A stretch of DNA of 64,000 bases. Origin: Chryseobacterium sp. Lineage in GTDB: Bacteria; Bacteroidota; Bacteroidia; Flavobacteriales; Weeksellaceae. Shown here piece by piece: positions 43,312 through 51,519 of this stretch. The position numbers and the translations under genes were made by a program. The notes under the pieces were generated by a model. That model ran no database searches. It was not told where the DNA came from and saw only the letters and a program-made list of their open reading frames with translations. The first letter of the stretch is position 1, and each line of letters begins with the position of its first letter. The stretch lies in NCBI RefSeq assembly GCF_019236175.1, contig NZ_JAFAJM010000014.1, positions 186,001 through 250,000 on the forward strand. Reading direction: 5' to 3'.

Positions 43312-43842
43312 ATGCAATTTCCTGTTTTAGAGACTGAAAGACTTATTTTACGACAGCTTACCCTTCAGGATACCCAGGACCTGTTCGAATATTTTTCTCT
43401 GGATGAGGTAATGGAATATTATGATCTGGCTCCCTTTAAAACATTAGAGGATGCCCAGCAAATCATTCAGCACTTCAACAGTGAATTTGAAAAAGGAAAA
43501 GGCTTCCGATGGGCTCTCGAGTTAAAATCCAACGGTAAGGTAATTGGCACCTGCGGATATCACAACTGGTACCGGGAACATTTCAGAGCAGAAATAGGCT
43601 ATGAACTGAACCCCATATTTTGGAAACAGTCTTTCATGAAGGAAGCCATTCTCCCTATTTTAACTTTTGGGTTTGAAAGCATGAGGCTACACCGGGTAGA
43701 TGCCTTTACAGACCCGTCTAATATTGCCTCCGAAAAACTTTTACTTTCTATCAGCTTTAAGGAAGAAGGAGTCCTCAGAGATTATTTTTTTGAAAAAGGA
43801 AAATTCGTAGATGCAAAAATCTTCGGATTGATTAATAAATAA
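43312..43842 (+). CDS. GNAT acetyltransferase, RimJ/RimL type
   Basis: 176-aa N-acetyltransferase. LETERLILRQLTLQDTQDLFEYFS is the RimJ-family start; the acetyl-CoA region includes IGTCGYHNWYREHFRAEIGYELNPIFWKQSFMKEAILPI and AFTDPSNIASEKLLLSI. The start is the ATG at MQFPVLETERL, since the longer frame adds a non-family N-terminus. Possible targets are ribosomal protein N-termini or small amines. Divergent from mutS. Confidence 0.88.
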   Translation: MQFPVLETERLILRQLTLQDTQDLFEYFSLDEVMEYYDLAPFKTLEDAQQIIQHFNSEFEKGKGFRWALELKSNGKVIGTCGYHNWYREHFRAEIGYELNPIFWKQSFMKEAILPILTFGFESMRLHRVDAFTDPSNIASEKLLLSISFKEEGVLRDYFFEKGKFVDAKIFGLINK

Positions 43843-43867
43843 CACCCATTTTAAGGCCGGGACCCAG

Positions 43868-43978
43868 AAGCAGGAAGTACTATTCGTCAATAGACTTCTG
43901 ACCATTATTTGATGAAAATGAGGATTAAAATAGAGTTTAGGATATACTTTACCCTACAGAACACCCATCTTCCTGCTT
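43868..43978. repeat. Ten-bp inverted repeat flanking intergenic DNA
   Basis: AAGCAGGAAG (43868-43877) and CTTCCTGCTT (43969-43978) enclose 91 bp between two convergent genes. The arms resemble those at 31515/31574, suggesting a dispersed GGAAGC-rich element. No reading frame lies inside. Confidence 0.4.
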
Positions 43979-43980
43979 AT

Positions 43981-44859
43981 CTATTTCTCAGTTTTCAAAT
44001 GTCTTTCCAAAGCTTCGGAACTTTTCTTATGTGCCCACTTCTGCTTGTAATTCACCCATCTGGCTTTAAATAATTTACGCATCAGCTTATCTGTATACCT
44101 CATGATAAAAACATGATACAACATATTGGCAAATACTTTCGGCTTATCTGGAAGAGCTCTCAATGACAGAGAAAACCCAGGTTCAAGGTATCGGTTAAAA
44201 TGCCAGAAGGCCCCGGGAATAAAAAGCGCATCCCCGTGTTCCATAAAAATCTCATACCCTTTCGCATATTGTAATGCCGGAAACTTCTCATAGTCAGGAT
44301 GCTCATAATCCAGATCATAAACCGTATGGACAGATAACGGAACTTTGTACAAAAAAGCAGATTGTTTCTGATCAAAAAGCAAAATTCTCTTTTTGCCTTC
44401 AAAGTGAATATGCATAAAATCCCCTAAATCTACATCATAATGCATAAGCACATGTGCCTCGCTTCCTCCAAAAAATAAAGTAGGAAGCCGTTTAAAAAAT
44501 TTTATTCCCAAATCAGGATAAGTAAAGTTTTTTAACAGCTCAGGAAGCCTGTCTGTAATGATATAAAAAAAAATCCGCAGATCTGAGGGCCTGCTTTTTA
44601 TCGTATCGATATAATCCTTCATCTTCATATGAGTTGCCGGTGCATCCGAACTTTTAGAAGCATCAGCTGGTTTATTATCATATAACGGAACATCCTGATC
44701 ACCTGCTTTTTCACGGATATAAGCCAGGTTCCAAAGGTCAAAGGCATCCCACCGGCTGGCAAAATTCTTGATCAGAAGCGGCTTTTGCTTTTTAAAATAA
44801 TTCTTCTGAAAATCTTCTTTACTGATATCATTAACTGTATCTACGTTTACGAGGATCAT
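43981..44859 (-). CDS. Cupin-like (JmjC/cupin_8) protein
   Basis: 292-aa Fe(II)/2-oxoglutarate oxygenase-like protein. Metal ligands are the HxD pair in VLMHYDVDLGDFMHIHF and a distal His in EHGDALFIPGAFWHFNRY, the cupin_8 pattern of aspartyl/asparaginyl-hydroxylase relatives. N-terminal YFKKQKPLLIKNFASRWDAF fits the family. Substrate, protein or tRNA, unknown. Single gene, convergent with the GNAT gene. Confidence 0.85.
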   Translation of the reverse strand: MILVNVDTVNDISKEDFQKNYFKKQKPLLIKNFASRWDAFDLWNLAYIREKAGDQDVPLYDNKPADASKSSDAPATHMKMKDYIDTIKSRPSDLRIFFYIITDRLPELLKNFTYPDLGIKFFKRLPTLFFGGSEAHVLMHYDVDLGDFMHIHFEGKKRILLFDQKQSAFLYKVPLSVHTVYDLDYEHPDYEKFPALQYAKGYEIFMEHGDALFIPGAFWHFNRYLEPGFSLSLRALPDKPKVFANMLYHVFIMRYTDKLMRKLFKARWVNYKQKWAHKKSSEALERHLKTEK

Positions 44860-44990
44860 GTATTTTGTATTTAATGCGAAATAAAAATACTGTTTTTTTG
44901 AAACTTGTAAAAATTTTTAAAAACAGCAAGACAACAGATAAAAGCGATTATTTATGACGCAAATATCTCCCCTTTCCAATTACACACAGA

Positions 44991-45152
44991 TCAACCCAAT
45001 ATATACAGCAGGAATGAAATGATTCCACCCAAAATAATGATGACACAACCTTGCGGTTCGGAATATCTTTTTCCTCTACCACGGGAATTCACATAATGAC
45101 CGCTTACCCAGGTTCCGTTTTTCTTAAAATGTCCTTTTCTGTAATAACCCAT
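44991..45152 (-). CDS. Small protein with GTWVSGHY motif and membrane anchor
   Basis: 53-aa protein from the internal ATG (MGYYRKGHFKKNGTWVSGHYV). The first part has a Gly/aromatic repeat resembling the HxRxxGTxVxxHxR motif found in many short bacterial proteins; the C-terminal half is a single hydrophobic span (CVIIILGGIISFLLYILG). A longer frame from upstream adds a non-typical N-terminus. Unknown function; the start is moderately certain. Confidence 0.5.
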   Translation of the reverse strand: MGYYRKGHFKKNGTWVSGHYVNSRGRGKRYSEPQGCVIIILGGIISFLLYILG

Positions 45153-45234
45153 ATTTATTTTTTGAACAAAATAAAAGGGGTTTACATAATAAATTTTACG
45201 GGTTCCCATAAAACGGTGCTAAATGAAAATAAAT

Positions 45235-45242
45235 TATATTTG
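45235..45242 (+). promoter_or_regulatory. -7 box of the bestrophin gene
   Basis: TATATTTG, exact TAnnTTTG, 17 bp before the chosen ATG. A GTG start of the longer frame overlaps its last base. Confidence 0.55.
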
Positions 45243-45259
45243 TGTTATTAAGCACATGT

Positions 45260-46138
45260 ATGAGAGTCTACAATACGAAACATTTCATCAAAATCCTTTT
45301 CAGTTTACATAAAAGTGATACCTTAAAAATTCTTTTCCCGAGCATGATCCTTGTAGGCTTATACTCCTGGGGAATACAATATTTAGAAGTAGGATATCTG
45401 CATCTGACGACAAAATCAGGAATCAGCAATGTCGGGATGATCCATTCTTTGCTGGGGTTTGTATTGTCTCTACTGTTGGTTTTCAGGACGAATACGGCTT
45501 ATGACAGATGGTGGGAAGGAAGAAAGCTCTGGGGGAAACTGGTCAATGATACCCGAAACTTTGCGATAAAAATCAATACCATCCTGGAAAATGACAGGCA
45601 GGATGCGGAACAGATCTCGAGATATTTAAAATTTTTTCCTCATTTTTTAGCCAAACATCTTTCTAAAGAATCTACAAGGCTCGCTTTGGATGAAGATTAT
45701 TCTGAAATTGAAAAGTCATTAAAAAATCACGGTCCCAGCGAAATCATTATTCTTTTAAGCCATAAACTGCACCAGCTCAAAAAAGAGGGGAAAATATCAG
45801 AGATTGAAATGCTTTATCTGGATACTCAGCTTTCCGGTTTTCTGGAAATATGTGGCGGTTGTGAAAGAATCAAAAACACCCCGATTCCTTATTCCTATTC
45901 TTCATTCATCAAAAAGTTTATCATTCTTTACGTATTTGCACTTCCGATTGCTTATGTCATTACCATAGGTCTTTTTATGATTCCGCTTACCGTTTTTGTG
46001 TATTATGTTCTGATGAGTCTTGAACTGATTGCTGAAGAGATTGAGGATCCGTTCAACAATGATGAAAATGATATTCCCATGGAAACCATTGCCCAAAATA
46101 TTGAGAAAAATGTTCATCAGATTATGGGTAAAAAATAA
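45260..46138 (+). CDS. Bestrophin-family membrane protein (UPF0187/YneE)
   Basis: 292-aa membrane protein of the bacterial bestrophin family. FRTNTAYDRWWEGRKLWGKLVNDTRNFAIKI is the family signature; flanking spans at about 26-44 and 58-74 and two more near 210-255 give the four-span core. Bacterial bestrophins form pentameric ion channels (anion or cation). The start uses the ATG after the -7 box; a GTG six codons earlier lies in the box. Confidence 0.9.
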   Translation: MRVYNTKHFIKILFSLHKSDTLKILFPSMILVGLYSWGIQYLEVGYLHLTTKSGISNVGMIHSLLGFVLSLLLVFRTNTAYDRWWEGRKLWGKLVNDTRNFAIKINTILENDRQDAEQISRYLKFFPHFLAKHLSKESTRLALDEDYSEIEKSLKNHGPSEIIILLSHKLHQLKKEGKISEIEMLYLDTQLSGFLEICGGCERIKNTPIPYSYSSFIKKFIILYVFALPIAYVITIGLFMIPLTVFVYYVLMSLELIAEEIEDPFNNDENDIPMETIAQNIEKNVHQIMGKK

Positions 46139-46296
46139 AAAGACAGGATAAATTGTTTTTTTCTCCCCATATTTTTGAACCCCAAAAACTATTTTACTAT
46201 TTTTGAATTACGATACAGTGACCCGCCTGATCTTACTTAAAGGAATAAGAACATAGGCTGTAAAACTGAAAATTAATATCAACAAATAAGATACAA

Positions 46297-46827
46297 TTGG
46301 TACAGAAACTAAAACTGGAAGAGCTTAACAGGATTGATGTCGAAACATTCAAGAAGGTTGAAAAAATTCCACTGGTTATCATTTTAGATAATGTCAGAAG
46401 CATGCATAATGTAGGAGCTGCATTCAGAACGGCAGACGCTTTTTTGATTGAAAAAATAATTCTTTGCGGAATTACACCGCAGCCGCCACACCGTGAGATT
46501 CATAAAGCGGCATTGGGAGCAACCGAAAGTGTAGACTGGTCTCACGAGGAAGATATCAATACAGCCATTGCTGATCTGAAAAGCAGAGCGTATGAAGTAA
46601 TCGGGATTGAACAGACAACCGACAGCCGGATGATCACGGATTTTACTATTGATCCGTCAAAAAAATATGCCCTGGTTTTAGGAAATGAAGTAGAGGGAAT
46701 CAGTGATGAAGCATTACCTAATATTGACGTTTTCCTGGAAATTCCACAACTGGGAACAAAGCATTCTCTGAATGTAAGTGTTTGCGGAGGAATTGTCATG
46801 TGGGAATTCGCCAAAGCCCTAAAATAA
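46297..46827 (+). CDS. SpoU/TrmH-family RNA 2'-O-methyltransferase
   Basis: 176-aa SPOUT methyltransferase with the three family motifs: LDNVRSMHNVGAAFRTADAF, LVLGNEVEGISDEAL and IPQLGTKHSLNVSVCGGIVMWEF. It lacks the N-terminal extension of TrmH proper. The initiator is TTG (TTG-GTA-CAG); the next in-frame Met would delete motif 1, so TTG is favoured. It methylates a ribose in tRNA or rRNA; site unknown. Two TAnnTTTG boxes at 46170 and 46198 precede it. Confidence 0.9.
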   Translation: MVQKLKLEELNRIDVETFKKVEKIPLVIILDNVRSMHNVGAAFRTADAFLIEKIILCGITPQPPHREIHKAALGATESVDWSHEEDINTAIADLKSRAYEVIGIEQTTDSRMITDFTIDPSKKYALVLGNEVEGISDEALPNIDVFLEIPQLGTKHSLNVSVCGGIVMWEFAKALK

Positions 46828-46829
46828 AA

Positions 46830-46863
46830 AAACTGCATATGTCCTTAGTAGACAGTGCAGTTT
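46830..46863 (+). terminator. Terminator-like hairpin after the SpoU gene
   Basis: Two-part stem AAACTGCA/TGCAGTTT (outer) and TGTC/GACA (inner) around a 7-nt loop, 2 bp past the stop. The following T-run is short, so efficiency is uncertain. Confidence 0.6.
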
Positions 46864-46888
46864 GAAATAAATCTAATAAAAAGTAAAA

Positions 46889-46936
46889 ATGAAAGGCGAC
46901 AAAGGTACCTTTTTTTTCTATACAAACAAATTTTGA
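46889..46936 (+). other. Possible 15-aa micro-ORF
   Basis: ATG to TGA reading MKGDKGTFFFYTNKF, preceded by an A-rich leader, in the intergenic space between the SpoU and CBS genes. The composition is unlike random AT-rich DNA, but length alone cannot show translation. Nothing else is seen in 46937-47014. Confidence 0.25.
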
Positions 46937-47014
46937 CGGCACTTTTTTTGATAGATCTTAAAAAAAGTAGGCTTTTCAGAAAAAGTTTCATTTAATTTTT
47001 TATAAATTAGCACA

Positions 47015-47665
47015 ATGTTTATCAAGGACTATATCTCAAAAGACTTCCCGTGTTTTAGCCTTTCTGATTCCATAGAGTCAGCAAGAAATACATTAGAAGA
47101 TTTTGGATATTCCCATGTTTTCATCAAAAAATCCCATCATTTTTACGGAGCCATTGCCAAAGACTTTCTCTACGAAGGTGAAGGTACGCTGAAAGACCTT
47201 GAACATCAGATTGAGCGTTTTGCCATTCTGGAAGACAATAATGTTATGGACAGCATCCGCTTATTTTATACATTCAGCTGCAATGTGATCCCGGTAATCA
47301 ATAAGGGGGAAAAATATCTGGGTTATATTACCTGTGAAGATATTTTTCAGGATCTTTCCCGCTATCCGTTATTTTCGGAAACCGGAGCTATTCTTACCAT
47401 AGAAACCCCTTCCAGAAAATATTCCATGACGGAGATTGCCAATATTGTAGAAAGCAATAATTCTAAATTTTATGGGGGATTTATAAGCTTTATGTCTGAT
47501 GAGGTAATTCACGTTACCATAAAGATCAGCAATGAAAATCTGGCCTCGATAGATTCAACTTTTGACCGATACGATTACAGAATTGTTGAAAAATATTATT
47601 CTGATGAAAAAACTGATCTGTTTAAAGACCGATTTGGTTTTTTCCAAAAATTCATAGAAATATAA
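47015..47665 (+). CDS. CBS-domain protein
   Basis: 216-aa cytoplasmic protein with a CBS pair in the first 130 residues (SDSIESARNTLEDFGYSHVFIKKS...FYGAIAKDFL; NVMDSIRLFYTFSCNVIPVINKGEKYLGYITCEDIF) and an ACT-like second half (ILTIETPSRKYSMTEIANIVES...VHVTIKISNENL). Such a CBS-ACT arrangement suggests ligand-controlled binding, possibly of an adenine nucleotide. One bp before nadK, hence co-transcribed; a link to NAD(P) homeostasis is inference. Confidence 0.85.
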   Translation: MFIKDYISKDFPCFSLSDSIESARNTLEDFGYSHVFIKKSHHFYGAIAKDFLYEGEGTLKDLEHQIERFAILEDNNVMDSIRLFYTFSCNVIPVINKGEKYLGYITCEDIFQDLSRYPLFSETGAILTIETPSRKYSMTEIANIVESNNSKFYGGFISFMSDEVIHVTIKISNENLASIDSTFDRYDYRIVEKYYSDEKTDLFKDRFGFFQKFIEI

Positions 47666-47666
47666 C

Positions 47667-48533
47667 ATGAAGGCAGCCATATATTCTCAGAAAAAAGATC
47701 TTGATACTTTTTTATATTTAAGCAAGTTTATCTCTGAGCTTGAAAGCAGAGGTGTAAAATCCGTTCTGTATGATGAAATGGCTGAAGCACTTCAGTTTTC
47801 AAAAATCTTCGAGACATTTAACTCTAAAAAAGACCTTTTAGACAAAGAAGTGGATCTTTTCTTCACTTTTGGCGGAGACGGAACCATTGTCAATTCATTG
47901 ACTTTTATTGAAGACCTTGAAATCCCCGTTGTAGGGGTAAACACCGGAAGACTGGGTTTTCTGGCTTTCTTTACTAAAGAAGAAGCATTCAAAGAACTGG
48001 ATTCTATTTTAAAAGGAGATGTAAAAACCAGCCGCCGTTCCGTTATTGAAGTTGTTTCCCCGGATCTGGAAGGCTCTTTTCCTTATGCATTAAACGATGT
48101 GACGGTTTCCAGAAAGGAGACTACTTCGATGATTACCGTGGACTCTTACATCAATAATGAATTTCTGAATGTATTCTGGGGAGACGGAGTGATCATCTCA
48201 ACACCAACCGGCTCTACAGCCTATTCACTGAGTTGTGGCGGACCCATTATTTCCCCGAATAACGAAAATTTTGTCATCACCCCTATCGCTCCTCACAATC
48301 TGAATGTGAGACCTTTAGTCGTGAATGATAAAGTAGAAATCAAATTCAGAGTGGAAAGCCGTGTACCCCAATACTCCCTTTCTCTTGATTCCCGACTCAT
48401 CCACATTGAAACCGACAAGGAAATCATCATTAAAAAGGCAAGTTTTCAGCTTCTTCTGGTACAGCCTAATAATTTAAGTTTCTACGAAACCATTCGTCAG
48501 AAGCTACTTTGGGGAAGAGACAAAAGAAATTAG
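47667..48533 (+). CDS. nadK: NAD kinase
   Basis: 288-aa ATP-dependent NAD kinase, source of NADP. The GGDG motif (FTFGGDGTIVNS, D71), VNTGRLGFLA, NDVTVSR, TPTGSTAYSLSCGGPII and TPIAPHNLNVRPLVV are all present, as in the ATP-NAD kinase family. Length is normal. In an operon with the CBS protein upstream. Confidence 0.96.
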   Translation: MKAAIYSQKKDLDTFLYLSKFISELESRGVKSVLYDEMAEALQFSKIFETFNSKKDLLDKEVDLFFTFGGDGTIVNSLTFIEDLEIPVVGVNTGRLGFLAFFTKEEAFKELDSILKGDVKTSRRSVIEVVSPDLEGSFPYALNDVTVSRKETTSMITVDSYINNEFLNVFWGDGVIISTPTGSTAYSLSCGGPIISPNNENFVITPIAPHNLNVRPLVVNDKVEIKFRVESRVPQYSLSLDSRLIHIETDKEIIIKKASFQLLLVQPNNLSFYETIRQKLLWGRDKRN

Positions 48534-48604
48534 TAATTTCCTAAAAATGATTACCTTTACACGAAAATAAAAACACCTAATAAATTTATAATAAAAAGTA
48601 AAAC

Positions 48605-49675
48605 ATGAGCAGAATTTTTCCGGCAGGAGTTGCCACAGGTCAGTTAGTTACTGATATTTTTCAGTATGCTAAAGAAAATAAATTTGCATTACCTGCAGTA
48701 AACGTAATTGGATCAAGCAACATCAACGCTACAATGGAAACTGCAGCGAAATTAAATTCTCCTGTAATTATCCAGTTTTCAAATGGTGGAGCATCTTTCA
48801 ATGCAGGGAAAGGATTAAGCAATGACGGACAAAAGTCTGCAATCTTAGGAGCTATCGCAGGAGCAAAACATATTCACACTCTTGCAGAAGCTTACGGAGC
48901 AACTGTAATTCTTCACACAGACCACTGTGCAAAGAAATTGCTTCCTTGGATCGACGGATTAATGGATGCTAACGAAGAGTTTTTCAAGCAAACAGGAAAA
49001 TCACTATACTCTTCTCACATGTTGGACCTTTCTGAAGAACCTCTGGAAGAAAACCTTGAGATTTCAGCTCAATATTTCGAAAGAATGGCAAAACTTCAGA
49101 TGACCCTTGAAGTGGAAATCGGAGTGACAGGTGGTGAAGAAGATGGTGTAGACAACTCAGACGTTGACAACTCTAAATTATATACCCAGCCGGAAGATGT
49201 AGCTTATACTTATGAAAAGTTAAAAGCTATTTCTGACAACTTTACCATTGCAGCTGCATTCGGTAACGTACACGGAGTTTACAAGCCAGGAAATGTGGTT
49301 CTTACCCCGAAAATCCTTGACAATTCACAGAAATATGTGCAGGAAAAATTCGGAACGGCGGCTAAGCCGATCAACTTTGTATTCCATGGTGGTTCAGGAT
49401 CTACTTTAGAAGAGATCAGAGAAGCCATCGACTACGGAGTCATTAAAATGAATATCGATACTGACCTTCAGTTTGCCTATACAGAAGGCATCAGAGATTA
49501 TATGGTGAATAATATTGATTATTTAAGAGCTCAAATCGGAAACCCTGAAGGAGAAGAAAAACCGAACAAAAAATTCTATGACCCAAGAGCTTGGGTAAGA
49601 AAAGGTGAGGAAACATTCTCTACAAGATTGGTGCAGGCATTTGAAGATTTAAATAACGTAAATACTTTAAAATAA
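48605..49675 (+). CDS. fbaA: Class II fructose-bisphosphate aldolase
   Basis: 356-aa zinc-dependent aldolase of the FbaA type. HTDHCAKK holds the catalytic Asp (D106) and zinc ligand H107; LEVEIGVTGGEEDGVDN, AAAFGNVHGVYKPGNVVL (second zinc His) and FVFHGGSGSTLEEIREAIDYGVIKMNIDTD complete the active site. Glycolysis/gluconeogenesis. A near -7 box TACCTTTA lies upstream. Well-conserved sequence and codon use suggest high expression. Confidence 0.96.
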   Translation: MSRIFPAGVATGQLVTDIFQYAKENKFALPAVNVIGSSNINATMETAAKLNSPVIIQFSNGGASFNAGKGLSNDGQKSAILGAIAGAKHIHTLAEAYGATVILHTDHCAKKLLPWIDGLMDANEEFFKQTGKSLYSSHMLDLSEEPLEENLEISAQYFERMAKLQMTLEVEIGVTGGEEDGVDNSDVDNSKLYTQPEDVAYTYEKLKAISDNFTIAAAFGNVHGVYKPGNVVLTPKILDNSQKYVQEKFGTAAKPINFVFHGGSGSTLEEIREAIDYGVIKMNIDTDLQFAYTEGIRDYMVNNIDYLRAQIGNPEGEEKPNKKFYDPRAWVRKGEETFSTRLVQAFEDLNNVNTLK

Positions 49676-49769
49676 ATTTGTAAAAACTAAAATGTATAAA
49701 GTACAGCTTATCAAACGGCTCCTCTTTATACATTTTACATTATACTTTGTACATTAATACTAATACAAA

Positions 49770-50624
49770 ATGGCATTCGACTGGTTTAAAAGAAAAGCAA
49801 AAAACATTACTACCTCTACTGATGAAAAAAAGGACGTTCCCAAAGGCCTTTGGCATCAGACTCCATCTGGAAAAGTAGTGGAACACGATGAACTGAAGAG
49901 AAATAATTATGTTTCTCCTGAAGACGGATTTCATGTAAGAATAGGAAGTGCGGAATTTTTTGACATCCTTTTTGACGAAGGTAAATTTACCGAACTGGAT
50001 GCCAATGTTGAAAGTATTGATATCTTAAACTTCAAGGATACAAAACCTTATAAAGACCGTTTAAAAGAAGTAAAAGCTAAAACAAAACTTACAGACTCCA
50101 TCAGAAATGCAGTAGGTACGGTAAAAGGTACTGAAATGGTAGTTTCATGTATGGATTTTGCTTTTATCGGTGGATCTTTAGGTTCCGTAATGGGTGAAAA
50201 AATCAGAAGAGCAGTAGATTACTGTATCAAACATAAACTTCCTTACATGATCATCTGTCAGTCTGGAGGAGCAAGAATGCAGGAAGCTACCTATTCTCTG
50301 ATGCAGCTGGCTAAAGTTCAGGCTAAGCTTGCCCAGCTTTCAGAAGCAGGACTTTTATATATCGCTTACCTTTGCGACCCTACTTTTGGAGGAATTACAG
50401 CATCTTTTGCGATGACCGCTGATATTATTATGGCAGAACCGGGAGCTCTGATCGGATTTGCAGGGCCAAGAGTAATCCGTGAAACCATCGGAAGAGACTT
50501 ACCTGAAGGATTCCAGACATCGGAATTCTTACAGGAAAAAGGATTTGTAGATTTCATTGTAAAAAGAACTGAAATTCAGAATACTATTGCAAAAACAGTT
50601 AATTTATTAACAGTAAAAGCATAG
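49770..50624 (+). CDS. accD: Acetyl-CoA carboxylase carboxyltransferase subunit beta, without zinc ribbon
   Basis: 284-aa AccD. The crotonase-like body is complete ([77 protein letters not shown]). The N-terminal zinc ribbon normally has CxxC...CxxC; here the four positions are T31, G34, S49 and D52, although flanking residues ([22 protein letters not shown]) are otherwise aligned. Loss of the ribbon is common in flavobacteria from memory. It works with AccA, which is not in this window. Confidence 0.94.
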   Translation: MAFDWFKRKAKNITTSTDEKKDVPKGLWHQTPSGKVVEHDELKRNNYVSPEDGFHVRIGSAEFFDILFDEGKFTELDANVESIDILNFKDTKPYKDRLKEVKAKTKLTDSIRNAVGTVKGTEMVVSCMDFAFIGGSLGSVMGEKIRRAVDYCIKHKLPYMIICQSGGARMQEATYSLMQLAKVQAKLAQLSEAGLLYIAYLCDPTFGGITASFAMTADIIMAEPGALIGFAGPRVIRETIGRDLPEGFQTSEFLQEKGFVDFIVKRTEIQNTIAKTVNLLTVKA

Positions 50625-50678
50625 TCACTGTAACAAAAACAATACAGTCTCTCTCTAATTAGGGAGAGATTTTTATTT

Positions 50679-51188
50679 ATGAGGACTTTTAAGATATTTT
50701 TCAACACCATCCGGAGTATGAGTTTAAAAAAGATAATCCGTCTTTTATCGCTTATTCTCCCCCATCCTCTTTTTGCCCTGCTCAGTTTTCATGCCACTGT
50801 TAAGGCGTTTACCATCGCGCAGGCCAAATTTCCCGAAACAGCATCTAATAACGGAATAGGAAATGCCTTCAGACATGCGCTCTGGTGTTGTTTTATCCTG
50901 ATGTACTGCTGTAAGGTATCTTCTCCTAAAAAGGCTCTTGATTTCTGTAAAAGAATGACTGACATGCATGAAGAATTGTTTCCCAATAAACCTCTGGAAA
51001 CAAAAATGGATCTTCACAACAACAAATTCGGAATGGATTATTTCATGGAACTTCTTCCGGGAATTCATCGCCAGTTTTTTGAGAAAAGTTTCTTCGTAGA
51101 CGGTCTGATCAAAAAAATGGATGAAGCCAAGGTCCTGAAAAGTCTTGATGATGATTTTGAAGGTCATCTGGTTTATCTTGAAGAGTAA
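50679..51188 (+). CDS. DUF6973-like hypothetical protein
   Basis: 169 aa, mostly helical; the N-terminal 30-50 hydrophobic stretch (LLSLILPHPLFALLSFHATVKAF) may be a membrane or core helix. GNAFRHALWCCFILMYCC, MTDMHEELF and MDLHNNKFGMDY resemble a phospholipase-like fold class (DUF6973) with paired His residues. Function unknown. It follows accD with 54 bp between. Confidence 0.6.
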   Translation: MRTFKIFFNTIRSMSLKKIIRLLSLILPHPLFALLSFHATVKAFTIAQAKFPETASNNGIGNAFRHALWCCFILMYCCKVSSPKKALDFCKRMTDMHEELFPNKPLETKMDLHNNKFGMDYFMELLPGIHRQFFEKSFFVDGLIKKMDEAKVLKSLDDDFEGHLVYLEE

Positions 51189-51199
51189 TTTTTTTGTTT

Positions 51200-51480
51200 C
51201 ATACGCAAAGGGATCATAAATCCTTATGCATATTTCCGGTCGCAAAGGCACTTCGTTCAGCAAGGATCTCTACCTTATGAGCTCTGCTAAGTACTAACGC
51301 CGCAGCGATCGTAAAATTTTTACTCCCAGATAAAATCTTAGCCAACCTCGCATTACAATAACCCAGCATACAAAAGGCTGAAATCAAATATTTTAAAAAA
51401 ACTTAAATGCTCTTTTCGGCCACATGACTGAAACTTTCTATAAACTTCGTTGTTTAATTCTTTTGTGACTTTTGTGGTTT
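51200..51480. repeat. Decayed repeat-like intergenic sequence
   Basis: The 331-bp gap before the SpmA-SpmB gene has no reading frame but contains phrases like CGCAAAGG (twice in its first 60 bp), CTCGCATTAC and TTTTGTGACTTTTGTGGTTT, which resemble dispersed Chryseobacterium intergenic repeats known to me only from memory. There is no second copy in the window to prove it. Confidence 0.3.
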
Positions 51481-51492
51481 AAAGTATTTTTG
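51462..51492 (+). promoter_or_regulatory. Complete Bacteroidota promoter
   Basis: TTTG at 51462-51465, 19-bp spacer, TATTTTTG at 51485-51492, close to the ideal -33 TTTG / -7 TAnnTTTG. The ATG is 27 bp further. One of the best promoters in the window. Confidence 0.7.
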
Positions 51493-51519
51493 ATAAGTTT
51501 AAACAATTAAATCAATCAG

